Assembly (NCBI GenBank): GCA_029204225.1
Contig: CM055103.1
Coordinates: forward strand, 53,547,538-53,611,537
Reading direction: 5' to 3'
DNA: 64,000 bases
Origin: Diphasiastrum complanatum
Taxonomy: Eukaryota > Streptophyta > Lycopodiopsida > Lycopodiales > Lycopodiaceae
Of this stretch, positions 36,021 through 49,000 are shown piece by piece. The translations under genes and the position numbers were made by a program. The stretch's first letter is position 1; the number at the start of each line of letters is the position of its first letter. Under the pieces are notes generated by a model. It was not told where the DNA came from. It worked only from the letters and a program-made list of their open reading frames with translations, and searched no databases.

Positions 36021-38488
36021 AGGGTGATGCAAAAATGCACGGTTTGGTGGAGCTATAGAATAGCGTCTTTCACTAGGAAAAATAGCACTCAGAGCATCTC
36101 ATGAGAGAGGACTCCATACGGGGTATCGGTAGTCCAGATGGCATGAGACAACAAAGTTCGTTCGATCGGAGCTTTGGGGAAGATCAAAACGATCGTCGTA
36201 GGTGAATTCCAGGGAAAATTCACGGAAAATCTTGCAGTTTTGGTGATTTTGGGGAAATCATCGATGGTGGCTTCATGATTCACTATGTGGACAACCATTT
36301 GGCGCAATGGGGCTTGCAGAGGGTTTGCAAAGAGCAATGAATGACAACCATAGCAATTTACAGGATCAAATTTGGATGAAAACGAATGAAATTTGAGATA
36401 TTTCCAGTTTTGTGGGTTGTTGACGAATTTCTGGGAAAATCAGACTGTTTGCAGTCGATACCGCACCAATTGGCAAACCGTAAATTTCATTAGATCACTC
36501 GAGGTAGTGGGGAAGGAAGTTGCAAGAAAAACCACTGAAAAATGTGGAAAAATGCCCATGAAGCTCTCTTCCTTTTGTCAGCCAGGGTTTACAAGAGAAA
36601 AAGATTGGGTCTTTCTTTGTAGGAAGAATCTTTTGGAGCTGTAAATTGCTGAGGGAGGGCACCATGGTGAGGCAAGAATATTGCCAGATAGCCATGGACA
36701 TGCATGATGGACTAAGAGAGTAATTGAGCTTCAGCGGAGTGCATGTGACCTAGTGATGGGCTACATTCGCTATTTGGGTACCGTAGGGCCAAATTTGTGG
36801 CAATTTTTGGCTAGTGAAACCTGCTATAGGGCAGTACAATGAGGCATTATTGCTTTGAAATCATTATTACTTACTTCTAATAGGGTATGAATGATAGCGG
36901 AATTGTGTGGAGAAAGCTAGTTTTGGTGACAGAAGTCCAGTTTGGTGTCGTGACTACTCATCATTGGCGACAATTTTGAGAGGGCAAGCAGTCACAGGGA
37001 GAGGTAGGCATGGTATGCCGGTTACAGGTGAAAAAGTCTTGTGATCAGATTCAACTCTTGAGGTTCGAACCAACCAATGTCAAGTGGCATTTTGGAGGAA
37101 CGCTCTCACGGGCATGATCGGCAGTGACAATGTCGAGTCAGGTGATAGCTGCATTGACACACGCATTTGTAGCTTAAAAAAATTTCGTTCAAAGGAAAAT
37201 ATGGGCTAGCTTGGAGGTACACACATTTTTATGGTCACGGGTAATTGAAGTGCGAGGTGGTGCCAGTTGGAAGCCATTGGGCAAGAGAGCGGACTTGCAT
37301 TGGACAAGCTGTGTGTGGGACACATGGAAGATGAAGAGCGGATCAGTGATCACAATTTGGATGCTCTTGCAGAGTAGTAAGTGTGATGAATTTGCAGTTT
37401 TGCAGTTGGTTAGTCATTTTGATCAAGTCAATGTAGTTGTGGAGCAGTGTATCAAGTTTGTCATCAGGGAGATACACTTCAACGACCTATTTTGGGTAAG
37501 TCAAGTCAATTTCCCGTATTAGTATTGCATCAGGGATGTAGATTTCAGTGATGACGGGGTGTAGATCATTTGGTTTGGGCCATGGAAGATCTCACAGGTT
37601 CACTTGGAGGGATATTGGCATTATCAAGGAATGGTTTGGAATCGTTCACAGGAGCAGCTTGGAGCTAGCTTGGGGAAATACATGTGAAGCACTACAGGGT
37701 AGATGTTAGGATCTTCGAGATCAGGGATGACATGGAGTACCTGATAAGGATAGCACTACAGGATGACATGAGATGATCATCAGAGGCCAGCTATTTCATA
37801 TTGGACTTGGGTCATTGGACAAGACTTACATGGGCGATTCATGATTGAATAAAAAAGCTGCAAACGCAAATGGGCAAAGCGTTAGGCTTTGGGAGCCAAC
37901 TCTAGGATGGAGAGCTTATGGAAATCGCACGGTTGGGTGTGATCAAAGGGCAAACACTATGATAGGTGTTTTGCTAGCGATCTATCGGAGGGGACACTAA
38001 CATGGTGTGCTCATGTGGGAGCACACGTTGGCATTACAGCAGGGGAGCAGTTATTGGCGTTAGCATCGATGGGGAGACATTTACCATTACGGGCATGGAT
38101 AAGCTACCTATAGCTTTCATGCATTTGGCTGTATTTGCAGGAGTCTAGGCTTGCACAGGTGTTGCAACGTGTTTGGTTCAGATCCACAGGTGGTGAGATC
38201 AGGGAGAAGCCTAGAGGAAGTCACTCAAAGCCATATACCTCAATACGATCAGGGAGACATTAGTCTTGGAATCCTGTGAGCAGCGACTCATGGATGAGCT
38301 TGCATTGGCATGGTGTTGGGTGGCACATAGCTAGGGAGAGCGAGCGACACTGCTAGGAGTCAGGAGAGGTAGGTGATGCTTCGGCGACTCGGATAGCAGG
38401 ATGGTGACCTAGGAACGAGTCAAGCCTACTTGGAGGTAGGTGGCATGGAGTGTACCTAGGGTGGCACATATCTTGAAAAAGGTAATTT
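36021..38488 (+). other. Internal region of the LTR element, non-coding (TRIM/LARD-like or decayed)
   Basis: About 2.4 kb downstream of the primer-binding site has an unusual G-rich plus strand (many GGAG, TTGG and GGGA words) but no gag or pol motif in any frame. The longest open frames (for example 37211-37522) match nothing. A non-autonomous large-retrotransposon derivative or a heavily mutated body are both possible. Confidence 0.35.
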
Positions 38489-39516
38489 CATTGACAAGTT
38501 TCAAATATGTGATTTTCTAACCATACAGCCTCCTACATTATGGTTGTATGAATTGAGAAATGCTTCTCAGGCAGTTATGTCACTGCTAGACAGGGGTAAA
38601 GTTTGGCTAGTATTATGAACTAGTTCGGAATTTGGCTTGGAAAAACTATTATTATATTTTGAGTATTTATCTCGGTTCTAGAATGCTATTGAAAAATCTT
38701 AAGACATATTTGATGGCATCATCTTTGAGAAAATATGGTTGTCTTTTGACTATGATGGCATGACACTATGACTTTAAGATTCGTATGTGTTGTATTGTGG
38801 CGATTATATTCAGTTTTGTTTAGATTTGTTAGGTACAAACACACACACACCACTCTTGTGTTGGAGAGGATTCCTCTTGAATATCCACCCATACTTGGCT
38901 AGATTTGCCTAGTAACATTTCGCCATCAATACTGGTTTGTCAATGTGTCAAATTTACACGGTCATTACTATCCTACATTGGTATGCACTTTATCTTTTAT
39001 TGTCTTGTCCCTTACTACATGAGGCATTATAACCGGTATTGGACAAATTAAGCTCATTGACAAGTTTCAATTACTTGGTTTTATAGCCATACGGCTTGCT
39101 TACATTATGATTATAAGACTTTTCCTTCTCATGCAGTTATGTTACTTCCTAGATTGGTGTAAAATTTGGCATGTATTGCAGACTAGTTTGAAAGTAGGCT
39201 TGGATAAACTATTTTCATATCCTGATTGTTTATCTCAATTCTAGGATGCTGTTTAGAAATCTCAAGATATACTTGACATTATGGTCTTGAGAAAATGTAA
39301 GTATATGTTGACATTCTTGAATGGGAATACTTGTCATCGAAAAAATCTTCTATAGGGAGACTTATATTTGAAACTTATTCCCTGGGATGATTGTCTTCAC
39401 TTGGTTCTTATTTCAGCATCCTATGTGGTTTCAAGTGTGCAGCAGGTATAATCACACTAAGTATATCTGTTGCATCACCTAGTGTGGTTATCTTGGTTTG
39501 TGGGATGGTTGGCAGG

Positions 39517-39563
<47 letters not shown>

Positions 39564-39640
39564 TGTGGTGATAATGTGCAGTTTTGTTTAGATTTGTTAG
39601 GTTCAAAAACACACACACACACACACATGTGACATGCTTG
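38489..39640 (+). repeat. Two diverged direct copies with CA tracts
   Basis: CATTGACAAGTTTCAA starts related sequence at 38489 and again at 39055. Similarity continues through AACCATACAGCCT/AGCCATACGGCTT, GCAGTTATGT, a GTAAAATTTGGC-like block and CAGTTTTGTTTAGATTTGTTAGG (38811 and 39579). The later part of copy 2 is longer because a CA microsatellite (39520-39562) has grown inside it. Both copies end in a CA tract. Confidence 0.8.
39520..39562 (+). repeat. (CA)n microsatellite
   Basis: About 43 bp of pure CA dinucleotides within the second of two diverged direct repeats; a shorter CA tract follows at about 39608-39627. Confidence 0.95.
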
Positions 39641-39727
39641 CAGCCATTATAGCATATGTGAATTTGAAGGTTTCACATTAAGTTAACATTGTATGAAGCT
39701 TTCAACTTTCTTATAGATGAGGTCAGT

Positions 39728-39837
<110 letters not shown>

Positions 39838-40369
39838 TTAAAAGTGGTAAACAATGAAAATATGATATTCGTTTTAAATCTGTGGTTTATATTTTCATTT
39901 TGCATGTTCGACTGATACATATAATGTATGCAGATGGTGAAGGTTGCGATAAACTACAAAACGTTCATGCAAGAGGTGATGGAGTTCTTTTGTTTCGGGG
40001 AGGATGTTCATACATGCAGCATAGTGTGGGTGATACAAGTGTTTACATATTTCTTATACAAGCGTCAACAAGATGGATACTTTATTCCACCAAGATGGCA
40101 GTTGGTTGTAGATGTAGATGAATTGATTTGTGATATTAGGTTTAGGGTTCTAAGAATGATTCTATTGTGAGACTCGGTTCCTTTCAACAGTTTTTGGATA
40201 CCCTAGTGTACACTTAGGCATTCATGGATGAAGTTTTTGAATTCAAATTTTAGACAATATGGAATTGTGATTAACAATTTGGGGTTTGTGATTTATTTTC
40301 CATATGTCAAATTTATGATGAGTGCTTTGAGAGTGATTTTAAAAGATGAGATAATTGATGATAAATGAT

Positions 40370-40967
40370 TAGTATTTACATACACATGTCACACACACAT
40401 TTGACAGACTTTTGGACGAAGACTCTTGGTTGCCCGATCTGAGCATCGTCTGCACGTCTCGATCATTGGCCGCCACCCAAACCATTGGTCGCCCGTCAAC
40501 GATGGGCTTACCCAACCATTGGTCACCCGTCAACAACGGGCTTACCATCGGACATAAATCATACACACAAATCCACAGACACAGATACACACGCACACTC
40601 ATACACACAAACCCATACACAAACACACATCATCGTCAAACGACCATCGGTGGGCATACTATGCTAGACCACCCACATGCATGCACAGATATACACTCTC
40701 ATGAATACACACACATACATGCATACACACATATGCATACACACACACATACATACACATGCTTATGCATACACACATACATGTATGCACACTCATGCCC
40801 TAAATCCTAAACTTTAAACCTACACTCCATGACATACATAGATACATACATGCATACACACATCCATGCATGCACTCACGCACACACCCACCCACCCACA
40901 CACACACACACACACACGCACCTAGATCGGCCGTCATTGCCCATCAACGACGGGCACACTTTACTAG

Positions 40968-41013
<46 letters not shown>
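40370..41013 (+). repeat. CA/ACAT-rich low-complexity region with short GTCAACGACGGGC repeats
   Basis: Imperfect CACACA, CATACA and CATGCATACA words dominate, ending with a pure (AC)n run at about 40970-41012. Embedded in it are CATTGGTCGCCCGTCAACGA-type units, two in tandem at about 40480-40550 and relatives at about 40630-40655 and 40922-40955. All are flanked by CA-rich DNA. Open frames here read as His/Thr repeats and are not genes. Confidence 0.85.
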
Positions 41014-41017
<4 letters not shown>

Positions 41018-41281
41018 TATATACAGAGAGTCTGAACATTTTGCAAGTTTTTTTTTTGCAAAGCATTTGCTGGTATTACTCTATGCCCCTATGGTTGTTT
41101 GTCTATGGTATTACTTGTAGAGAGGTGTGTGGAGGAGGGACGGGTGGTACCTCATGGAGGATCCTGTCATGAATTTGAAAGATGGTTTCCTCCCCTATGG
41201 TTGTAAAAACTGATAGATTGATTGATCTATTTATAGAACAATGCCTACAAGATAATAACCTTATCAGGGCGCTGACTCCAA

Positions 41282-41552
41282 TGGGTTGAAAAAATATGCT
41301 GGGTCAGAAAAATACACAGGGTTGAAAAATACATATAGGGTCAAAAAATATATAGTGATGTCGAAAAAGTACTCTGTATCAAAAATACACAATGGGTTGA
41401 AAAATATACACTGGGTCGAAAAATATACACAGGGTCAAAAAATACAATGGGTTGGAAAAATACACTAGGTTGGAAAATATACACAGGGTCAAAAAATACA
41501 AATAGGGTCGAAAAATATACAATGAACCAGGGTCGAAAAATTTAGACCCGAT
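41282..41552 (+). repeat. Degenerate minisatellite, unit about 17-20 bp (GGGTYGAAAAATAYACA)
   Basis: About fourteen imperfect copies of a GGGTCGAAAAATATACA-like unit, varying in length and sequence. The 60-codon open frame across it is a repeat artefact. Confidence 0.85.
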
Positions 41553-41764
41553 TCGACTTGAACTACCACAAAAGTAGTTAATGTTTTCATAATCATAGAA
41601 CTAAGATTGCATCATTTGAGATTTGAAAAGATGGAAAATTATGTATGAAATAATTTTGCTGATAAATAGGTGATCTTCATTTGATGATAGTTTCTTACAA
41701 TGGGTTTAATATTTGACGAAACATGTCAATCATTTTGGAGTTTTGAAGTTGGCAAGGATTCAAA

Positions 41765-42060
41765 CATATTTACGATCAATATTCACAATAATCAAAATAT
41801 TTTAGTAATTATGATCAATATCCCCAAGTATTCACGATCAATGTCCACAATAATCACAATCAATATTCACGATCAGAATATGATTTCTAGTGACCTTGCC
41901 CAAGCGAGCTTTTCCAAAAATTGGAACGAGCTTGTAGTAGCCAGATTTTCACAATAAACACAATCAGTATTCATAATAATCACGACCAGTTTTCATGAGT
42001 ATTCACAATAATTACGATCAATATTCAAGATATTCACTTTTCAGTATTCAAGATTTTAGA
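41765..42060 (+). repeat. Degenerate tandem repeat of CAATATTCACAATAATCACGAT type
   Basis: TATTCACAATAATCA and ACGATCAATATTCA words recur about ten times over 300 bp with irregular spacing, interrupted at about 41880-41950 by unrelated sequence. It directly follows the previous minisatellite. Confidence 0.7.
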
Positions 42061-42756
42061 TAATTGTCATCAATCGTCAATCACGTAGTCTTTAGGATGC
42101 ATCTCTTCAAACTCGATCACTTCATCCAATATACGGAAGACATTTTGTATACATGTTGCAAAAGAAGACACTATTAGAAACAATAAAAATATATTGTCAA
42201 GCAATTATCAAACTAAAATCGAAGTCCATCCCCATACAATGATAGCCAAAATTTAAAATTGAGATAAAAGAGAGAATATATGATTAAATAAAATCAAGGA
42301 TTTGATATGTTGGTGATAATGTGCAATTTATCCATGTATAGATCTTAGAATAGACGAGTGAAATATATAAATCTTTATTTAATTTCTCAAATACATCTCT
42401 TTCATGAAAAATCATTCTCAAAATTCATATAAAATCTAAACAAATGAAGATAACATGTGAAATGTACAAAAGTTTCTATGTTCATGAAATAGCCTACTAG
42501 CTATTCTTATTCGAAACAAGGTTGATATGAACTATTAAATTCTACCTGCTTTTTTCTTTCATAGGTAGTGAATCATTCACAGAAACTTTGTTCAAAGCTG
42601 GCCATTGGCTCAAGACAAAACAAAGAGAGAGGGATCTTTCTTGTAGTGTAAAGGAGAACATAAGATCTATAAATGTGAAGTAAAAAGCATAAATGGACTG
42701 GCCAACTTTAACAATAGGATATGCTATTATGATTCTCTGTTTACATGCAATAATTG

Positions 42757-42870
42757 AAAAACAATGCATTCTCTGCTTCACTAAAGCACCTTCACCTTGA
42801 TGATCACGTACGTAAAAACAATGCAACCTCCACTTCACTAAAACTCCTTCACGTTGATGATCACGTTTGC
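42757..42870 (+). repeat. 57-bp tandem duplication
   Basis: AAAAACAATGC...CTTCACTAAA...TTGATGATCACGT occurs at 42757 and 42814. The copies differ at several positions, for example CACC versus CTCC and TACG versus TTGC. Confidence 0.85.
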
Positions 42871-45050
42871 TTATTCGATGTTGTTAAAATCCACAAACTA
42901 GTTTGGACCAGTTTTGGTCATATGTATTGTAATTGGCAAGATGGCCATGTAATTGGATGCCACACATGCCAAATAGCATAGGATGCTTTTCCAAAGCTTT
43001 ATTCTACGTGTTACATTGTTGTGGCACCTTTTAAAAGAGGCCAAAAAGGGCATAGATAGGGTAGAGAGTAAATAGGAGCCAAAAATGGCATGTTTTTCAT
43101 TATTTTTGGATCTTGAGATCTAATTAGGGTGGCTCCAGTGATAAATTAGGTTAGATGTTAGGGTTAGGTTATGATGAGTTCAGAGAAGCCCTAAAATGTT
43201 GAGATCCGAGCTACTAATGTATAATAAGTGATGGTTTATCTGATGAGTAAAAATTTGGCCATCTACCAATGTTGTTGGTGATCCCTATGCTTGATATTTG
43301 CTATTTGTGTTGAGTTCTTTTCAATTGTGGGATTGATTAGCAAGTTAAGTTAGTTTACTCGGCATGTGGTAGTCTGTACATTCACATGTGTGAAGGAAAT
43401 TGCAAGTGTTTGAGCCTTATAGTGGAGTTCAAGCCAAGGGAAAGCTAGGAAACACTAAATTGGTTGGTGTTTTTGCTATAGGATCTCAATTGGATCCATT
43501 CAAGGTGCTCCCTCCATCATTTCAAACATTTATTAAAGTCTTTTTGCTGCATTTTCAACAACTGTTCCTTCAATATTGCTAAGCCAATGTTAGAAACAGT
43601 AGCCAAGAATAAACCCCATCCCTGAGCATATGAAGCAGGGTGTTTTTCTCGCACCATGAAAGTGCATGTATACAAAACACAATGATGCTCCACATGTTTA
43701 TGCTCGAGAATCATTCTCACACGAGAGGTATGGGAGTGTAAGATAGCTAAATGTAGGGCCATTAATTTTGATCCATACTTTAAGTCTGCCTCGATTGGTG
43801 ATAACAATGTCCTCAGTTCTCCCATATCAAGAATTATTTGGAAAGATTCACCTAATGAGTGCATTCACATATGTTTGATGATCATGCAAGAGTATCCAAA
43901 CGATGGAGAGGGAGCACAAGAGAAGAGTCAGTTTTCTTTGTCTCCTCAACAATGTTGTGCATGAATTTACTCTGCATAACATCGTAATTCAAGTCATCAT
44001 TTGCATGCTCGTTATGCTCTTCAAAACTCATATTTTGGTTCACTCTTATCAACATAATTCGTCTCAATGTATTCTTCCATTAGGTCTTCAAAAGTGTAAC
44101 ACATAGAATGCAAAAAAGACTCTTCACCTTCATTGCGATACTGCGTAACTTGCCTACGATGATACTTTAATAGCTCAATGTATTCAGATGAGAGAAAATT
44201 TCTGAAAGGGGGTACGATGGCTCTCCATCTTGTTGTCATTGCTCAGCCTCCTTCTCGACTTATTTTTGCTATTGCTTGAATTTATCCGAAGAGCGGCGTT
44301 GTTGCCATACCTAATCTTTTTCATCCTCATTGTCCCTTACATCATCATCCTTGTCATATGTTGCATAAGCATGCATGATGGCTATGAAAACTTTGTTATT
44401 CCCAATTATTAATGTCATGGCAAAGGTAGTTTGGTGATATTTCTCATTCCTTGCATCAAGCGCTCTACTGGGAAAAGGATGTTTCACTTTCACGACCAGA
44501 TTTACACATTCCTAGAACTTTCTGCATTGTAGCCTCTCCCTAGCCTCCTATAACTTCTGAGTGCAATGCAGTAGTACCCACATAGCTAGCTTTTTGTAAT
44601 GACTTAGCATCGTTTCGTAATAGCATCATCACCTCGGCACAATTGTCCCCTCTAATGGCATGTTACCAAACTAGGTGAACTATGGTAACCGCATAATTAT
44701 CAAGAAAAAGTGGTGATTTTGGTAGGTATCATTTCATGCACACTACTGGCTTCGCAATATGATATAACAAAAAAAAATGAAAAAGGAAGAGGGAAGGAGA
44801 ATTAATGATGTTGGCGAGGGTGCTTGAAGAGGAAGATCGAGAGATGGACGTGCAAAAGTGAACGAAGGGGGCGCCACTTCCGATTTGCTTTTCACAATCT
44901 ATCCACTCATGCATTTATTTTTGCTTATGGCTATTGCAAACTAAAAAAGCTTTTGCTTTTGCTTATGGCTCATGCATTGTTTGCGTGACTTTGTACTAAC
45001 TTTTAAATGGCAACAAATGCATATTACTTTAGCCCTCAAGAAAGGTTTCA
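42871..45050. other. Gene-poor region with broken minus-strand frames
   Basis: Several minus-strand frames between 44493 and 43517 have protein-like composition (for example a segment with VPPFRNFLSSEYIELLKYHR at about 44210-44150). They overlap in different phases, which suggests a decayed, frameshifted gene, perhaps of a DNA transposon. I recognise no family. Confidence 0.3.
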
Positions 45051-45136
45051 ACCTTAAAAATGAAGACCGCCACCACACAATATCCTTTCCAAACTCCATT
45101 GATCAACCTCAACACATAGTATTTGCCTTTGCAAGG
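45051..45136 (+). repeat. Dispersed 86-bp repeat, copy A
   Basis: ACCTTAAAAATGAAGACC...CAACACATAGTATTTGCCTTTGCAAGG matches 50134-50219 over the same 86-bp length with scattered mismatches. One copy lies upstream of the SR gene and the other in its first intron. Confidence 0.75.
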
Positions 45137-45177
45137 TGAGTCCAGTAATAACCTTGGCAAAAAATTACAACAAAAAG

Positions 45178-45400
45178 AAAGTAAAATATGTTTTCGCCAT
45201 GAGGAAGGTTTGCCTCCCTGGGAGTAAAAAAAATTCAAAACAAAAAAAAAGGATAAGAGAAAGTAAAACATGTTCTTACCAAGAGGAAAGTGTGCCTTCT
45301 CGGCCTTTCCATCAAGGGCGATATCTCGAAAGGTGCAAAAAATTTACAACAAAAAAAGGTAAATTACGCGTTCACAATGGGGAAAGTATGCATGATCAGC
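45178..45400 (+). repeat. Triplicated degenerate unit upstream of the SR gene
   Basis: An AAAGTAAAATATGTTTTCGC...GAGGAAGGTTTGCC-type unit recurs three times (starting at about 45178, 45259 and 45356) with A-rich spacers. The copies are strongly diverged. It ends about 700 bp before the SR start codon. Confidence 0.55.
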
Positions 45401-45599
45401 CATTTTGGCTCACGCTACAACCCTCGACTGAAGACCCTTCCAAGGCAAGCAAACGGCTTCGAAGGGCACTTTTCGTCCCCCAAGGGCCCAAAAAAGACTT
45501 TATTTGGGGATGGCTCTCAACGCTCATTGGAAGCTTTCGAGTCAAGATTCAAAGCATCTTTTAAACGGAATCAAAAAGATTCCTTAACGTCACTCCTTT

Positions 45600-46099
45600 T
45601 TGCGTTTCAACGAAACGGCGCGGAGATGGCTAGGGTTGTTGCGCGATCAGATCGAGGCTTCCTTCCTTTCCATCGGATCGAGGCTGGCTTCCATCCATCC
45701 ATCGCCATAGCCAGATTGAGCGATTCCTTCTCTTTCGCTTTCGCATTTGCTTTTTGGATCAAAATCTCCTCCTGCTATCCTTTTGTATTTTCTTTCTTCT
45801 TCTTCTTTTGTATTTTCTTTAAATCTGTGGCGGTCTTGATCTACAGTTAGGGATTGTTGAATCTTCTTGACATATTCTTTTCTTTGTATATCATTCAGCT
45901 TCATACGATCTTCTTGGTGGTCGCCTTTGGAAACTATTTAGATCAGACTCTGCTGCTTTTGGTTCTTGGTTGGACAGACAGACGATATACTTCAGGAAGT
46001 CGTTTTACTTTTATAAGCATCACAGGCTTACCGAGTTAGCGGTTTTCGGGCATATAAGATTTCAAAGTAAAAAGTCTGTTACAATATTAAACGCACAGG
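45600..46099 (+). promoter_or_regulatory. Probable 5' leader of the SR gene with a leader intron
   Basis: GC-richer, CT-rich sequence from about 45610 to 45790 resembles a plant 5' UTR. A CACAG acceptor ends at 46098, one base before the ATG at 46100, so the leader is probably interrupted by an intron starting somewhere after about 45845. The exact start and donor site cannot be read from sequence alone. Confidence 0.4.
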
Positions 46100-49000
46100 A
46101 TGGGAAGGAATAGGAGCAGGAGTTATAGTCGGAGTAGGAGTCCTCCCCCCCGTAGAAGGCACTACGACGATGTGTCTCGCAGTAGCAGGGGCAGAGACAG
46201 AGGTAGTGGATCAAGGCATCAAAGCCTTCCCTGCGGCTTATTAGTTCGCAACATTCCTCGTGATTCAAGGTATTCACCAAGACTTTCAGGTGTTAGGCTC
46301 ATAAACGGTATCGTTTGTTCATATTATATTTGCGTCGTGTTAGTGTCCATTTTGTATCTTCTGACTTTTGTCTGGGGTCATGCTGTAGCGTTGGAAGTTA
46401 CGTTTTGGTCTCATTCGAATGTTCTCTTTGCTTTTGTTTAGTTCCTATTTTTCAGCCTTTCCGTCAAAGCCACTTCATGTTTAAGACAACAGAAGAATGT
46501 ATGGAGCCAAAAGACATTTGAAGCTGTAAAGGTAAAAGGCCGAAGTGCAGATGGCACTCTCAAAGAAGAAGAGCTGTAAAGGAAGGGGTTTAGTTATATT
46601 GTACCTGTATTCTAAAAGCTTCTTTGCAATTTTAAAGGGCAGAAGAAATGGTGGGGCAAAGACTTTGGAGCAAGAAAGATAGTGATGAAAGATTGATGGC
46701 TTCATTGAAGGGTAAAGGGCAGTAAAAGAATGGGAAGCAATCTGTGGCACTTTTAACTAGGTTGGTGGGAGTACATACCCGGTGTCACTGGTGTCTTATC
46801 CATGTTGTTTCGGGTAGAGCCAACTTATGGTTTCATTAGCATTTTGAACTCATTTCGTTATCTTAGCCTTCTTTGACTCGTAGCCTATAAGTAGTAAGTA
46901 TTTTGTTCTACTGCTTATTTTCTTGGTTGTGTGTGCGTTACGGTGTTGCCACGTGGTCTTGAACCTTTGTACACGTAGTAGGTGCGAGGAGGGGCATTGA
47001 GTTTAGAAACTGAACTTCCTTTTATGTTTAGCTTGAATTTCTCTCATTTATGTACTTTTCCTCATTGCTTGTCATTTACCCTATGTTGTAGTTAGTATTC
47101 TACAATGATCGCTCATTCTTTTCTGTGGGGCTTTATCAGAAAATGCTCTCGGGTATTATCATACTAGTACCAAAAAAACACTTGGAAATGATCATGTATT
47201 TTTTTTTTCTAGTTTCAGGTATTCATGCATAATCAGGAGAATGTCATTTCAGATTTAGGGTAGTCTACTATCAAGTGACATTCCCACCCAAATAAAGTAA
47301 CTTTGATTTTGAAGTCAAGACTACCTTCAGTTAATGAAGGAATAAATTCTGCTATTTACCAATCACTGCTACTATTAGTTTTCAAGTTGATGTTGACACT
47401 CTAATTAATATATGCTCTCTCAAGGACTTTAACGGACACAACTCTCAAGAATCGTACTTAGTCCTCCTTAGTTGTAGAATCCTGATGCAAATTTAGATGA
47501 TTAGGAGTTGCTGAAGCCTGGTTGGAGCATATGTAAATGAAGAGGATCATATGTCTCAGCAAATGTAGATTCAGAGGATCAATTCGTTGCAAATGTAGAG
47601 GAAGAGGAGTTACCGAATCCTGTTTGGATCAGATGTAGATGGAAAGGATCATGCTCCATAGCAGATGTAGACCAAGAGGGTCATAGCCTGTTGCAAATGG
47701 ATAATGATCCAATATGTATTGTGCGTTCACGTAATGAAAGTGTATAGTTCGAGGCCAACCAATTGGATACTCGTAAGTTTTTCGACATTTCCTGGTCTTT
47801 TTTGTACATTTAGTTTACTGATTGCTAGACCAATTTGTCTAGCTACTCTTGGAAATGGTGAGCTGAGTTGGGATTGTGTAGCATCTAACCTTTTCAAATC
47901 CATAGAGTTACAAATCATACATATTGCTGTTATCGTTGCATACCTTCCTAGACTACACTCAATAATGTGATTATGTGGTCTATGCCCCATTTTCCAATAC
48001 ATGACACTAGGTTAAGAGAAGGGGTGCCAACATTTTTGCTATACTCTACTTCTCTTAAGGAAGCATGCATGCTGATTTGTGTTAAACTGTGTAACATTTG
48101 CTTATGCTTAGAGATCGCTTGTTCGGTGATGTTCGTAGGTCTACTGAACGATCACCTAGTACCTATAGACTTTATAGATCTTCGATTTGTTTTGCTTTTC
48201 ACAATTTGTTGTGCTTGATTGATCATAAAACATTAACTATGTAGATAAACCAAAATTATATAATATGCTGGTGGAATTTGGGTTACATGGATACCACGAC
48301 CTAACACAATTGTTGCGTAATTTGACCCAAACGCTGAATAATGGCTGAGCTACATCATAGTTAGAAGTCTTAGCGACATGTATTGCATGAATTGGAGCGA
48401 ATGGCCTAAGTAAGCTGAGCGCCATTTTCAATGTGCAACAGCGGTAATGTCTCCTCTCTTTGTGTGAGCAGTATTAATAAACTTTTGTTTCTGAGCCAAC
48501 ATGCCAACCACCGGTTACTAATTGACAACTCATCCACTTAATGTATAGTAGTTTACATTAATTGCAAGAGTCATGTTTTTCATGTATTCCTATTCATACA
48601 TTTACATCTACCCAACCTATTAACCATTAGAGTTAACTCTAGTGCAAGGAAGATAATTCTCCTTCTGTCGGCACACAAAACTAGTGTGATGGACACAGTC
48701 AATTTCTCTTTAAGGGCAATAGCTTAGCCTTTTAGAAGTATGATGTTTTGGTGTCCGAATCATAGGTACAAGGGCCACCTCAGGCCTCTAAACGTTCCAA
48801 CAACTTATAATTTTATTACTATTAGAACATTTTCTTGATTTATTTACAATGGTAAATTGATCCCTGATAGCACGAGTCTATAGACATTCATAAAACAGTT
48901 TGGGTGCCCTTGTTCAGGATGTGTATAACAAAAAAAATTCAGCCACCTTTTGAATTGAAGTTGTAGAAAAAAATCAGCTTGTTTATTTGTGTCATATTTA

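Noticed and set aside
37070-37085. GGTTCGAACC as a polymerase III B box
   Set aside because: No A box at tRNA spacing and no clover-leaf; a chance palindrome.
40412-41172. His/Thr-rich open frames
   Set aside because: They are produced by CA-rich low-complexity DNA with no conserved content.
41286-41468. 60-codon Lys/Tyr-rich open frame
   Set aside because: Runs along the GGGTYGAAAAATAYACA minisatellite.
45136-45850. Long plus-strand frames (142 and 186 codons) before the SR gene
   Set aside because: They run across a degenerate repeat and the probable SR leader and have no recognisable domain.
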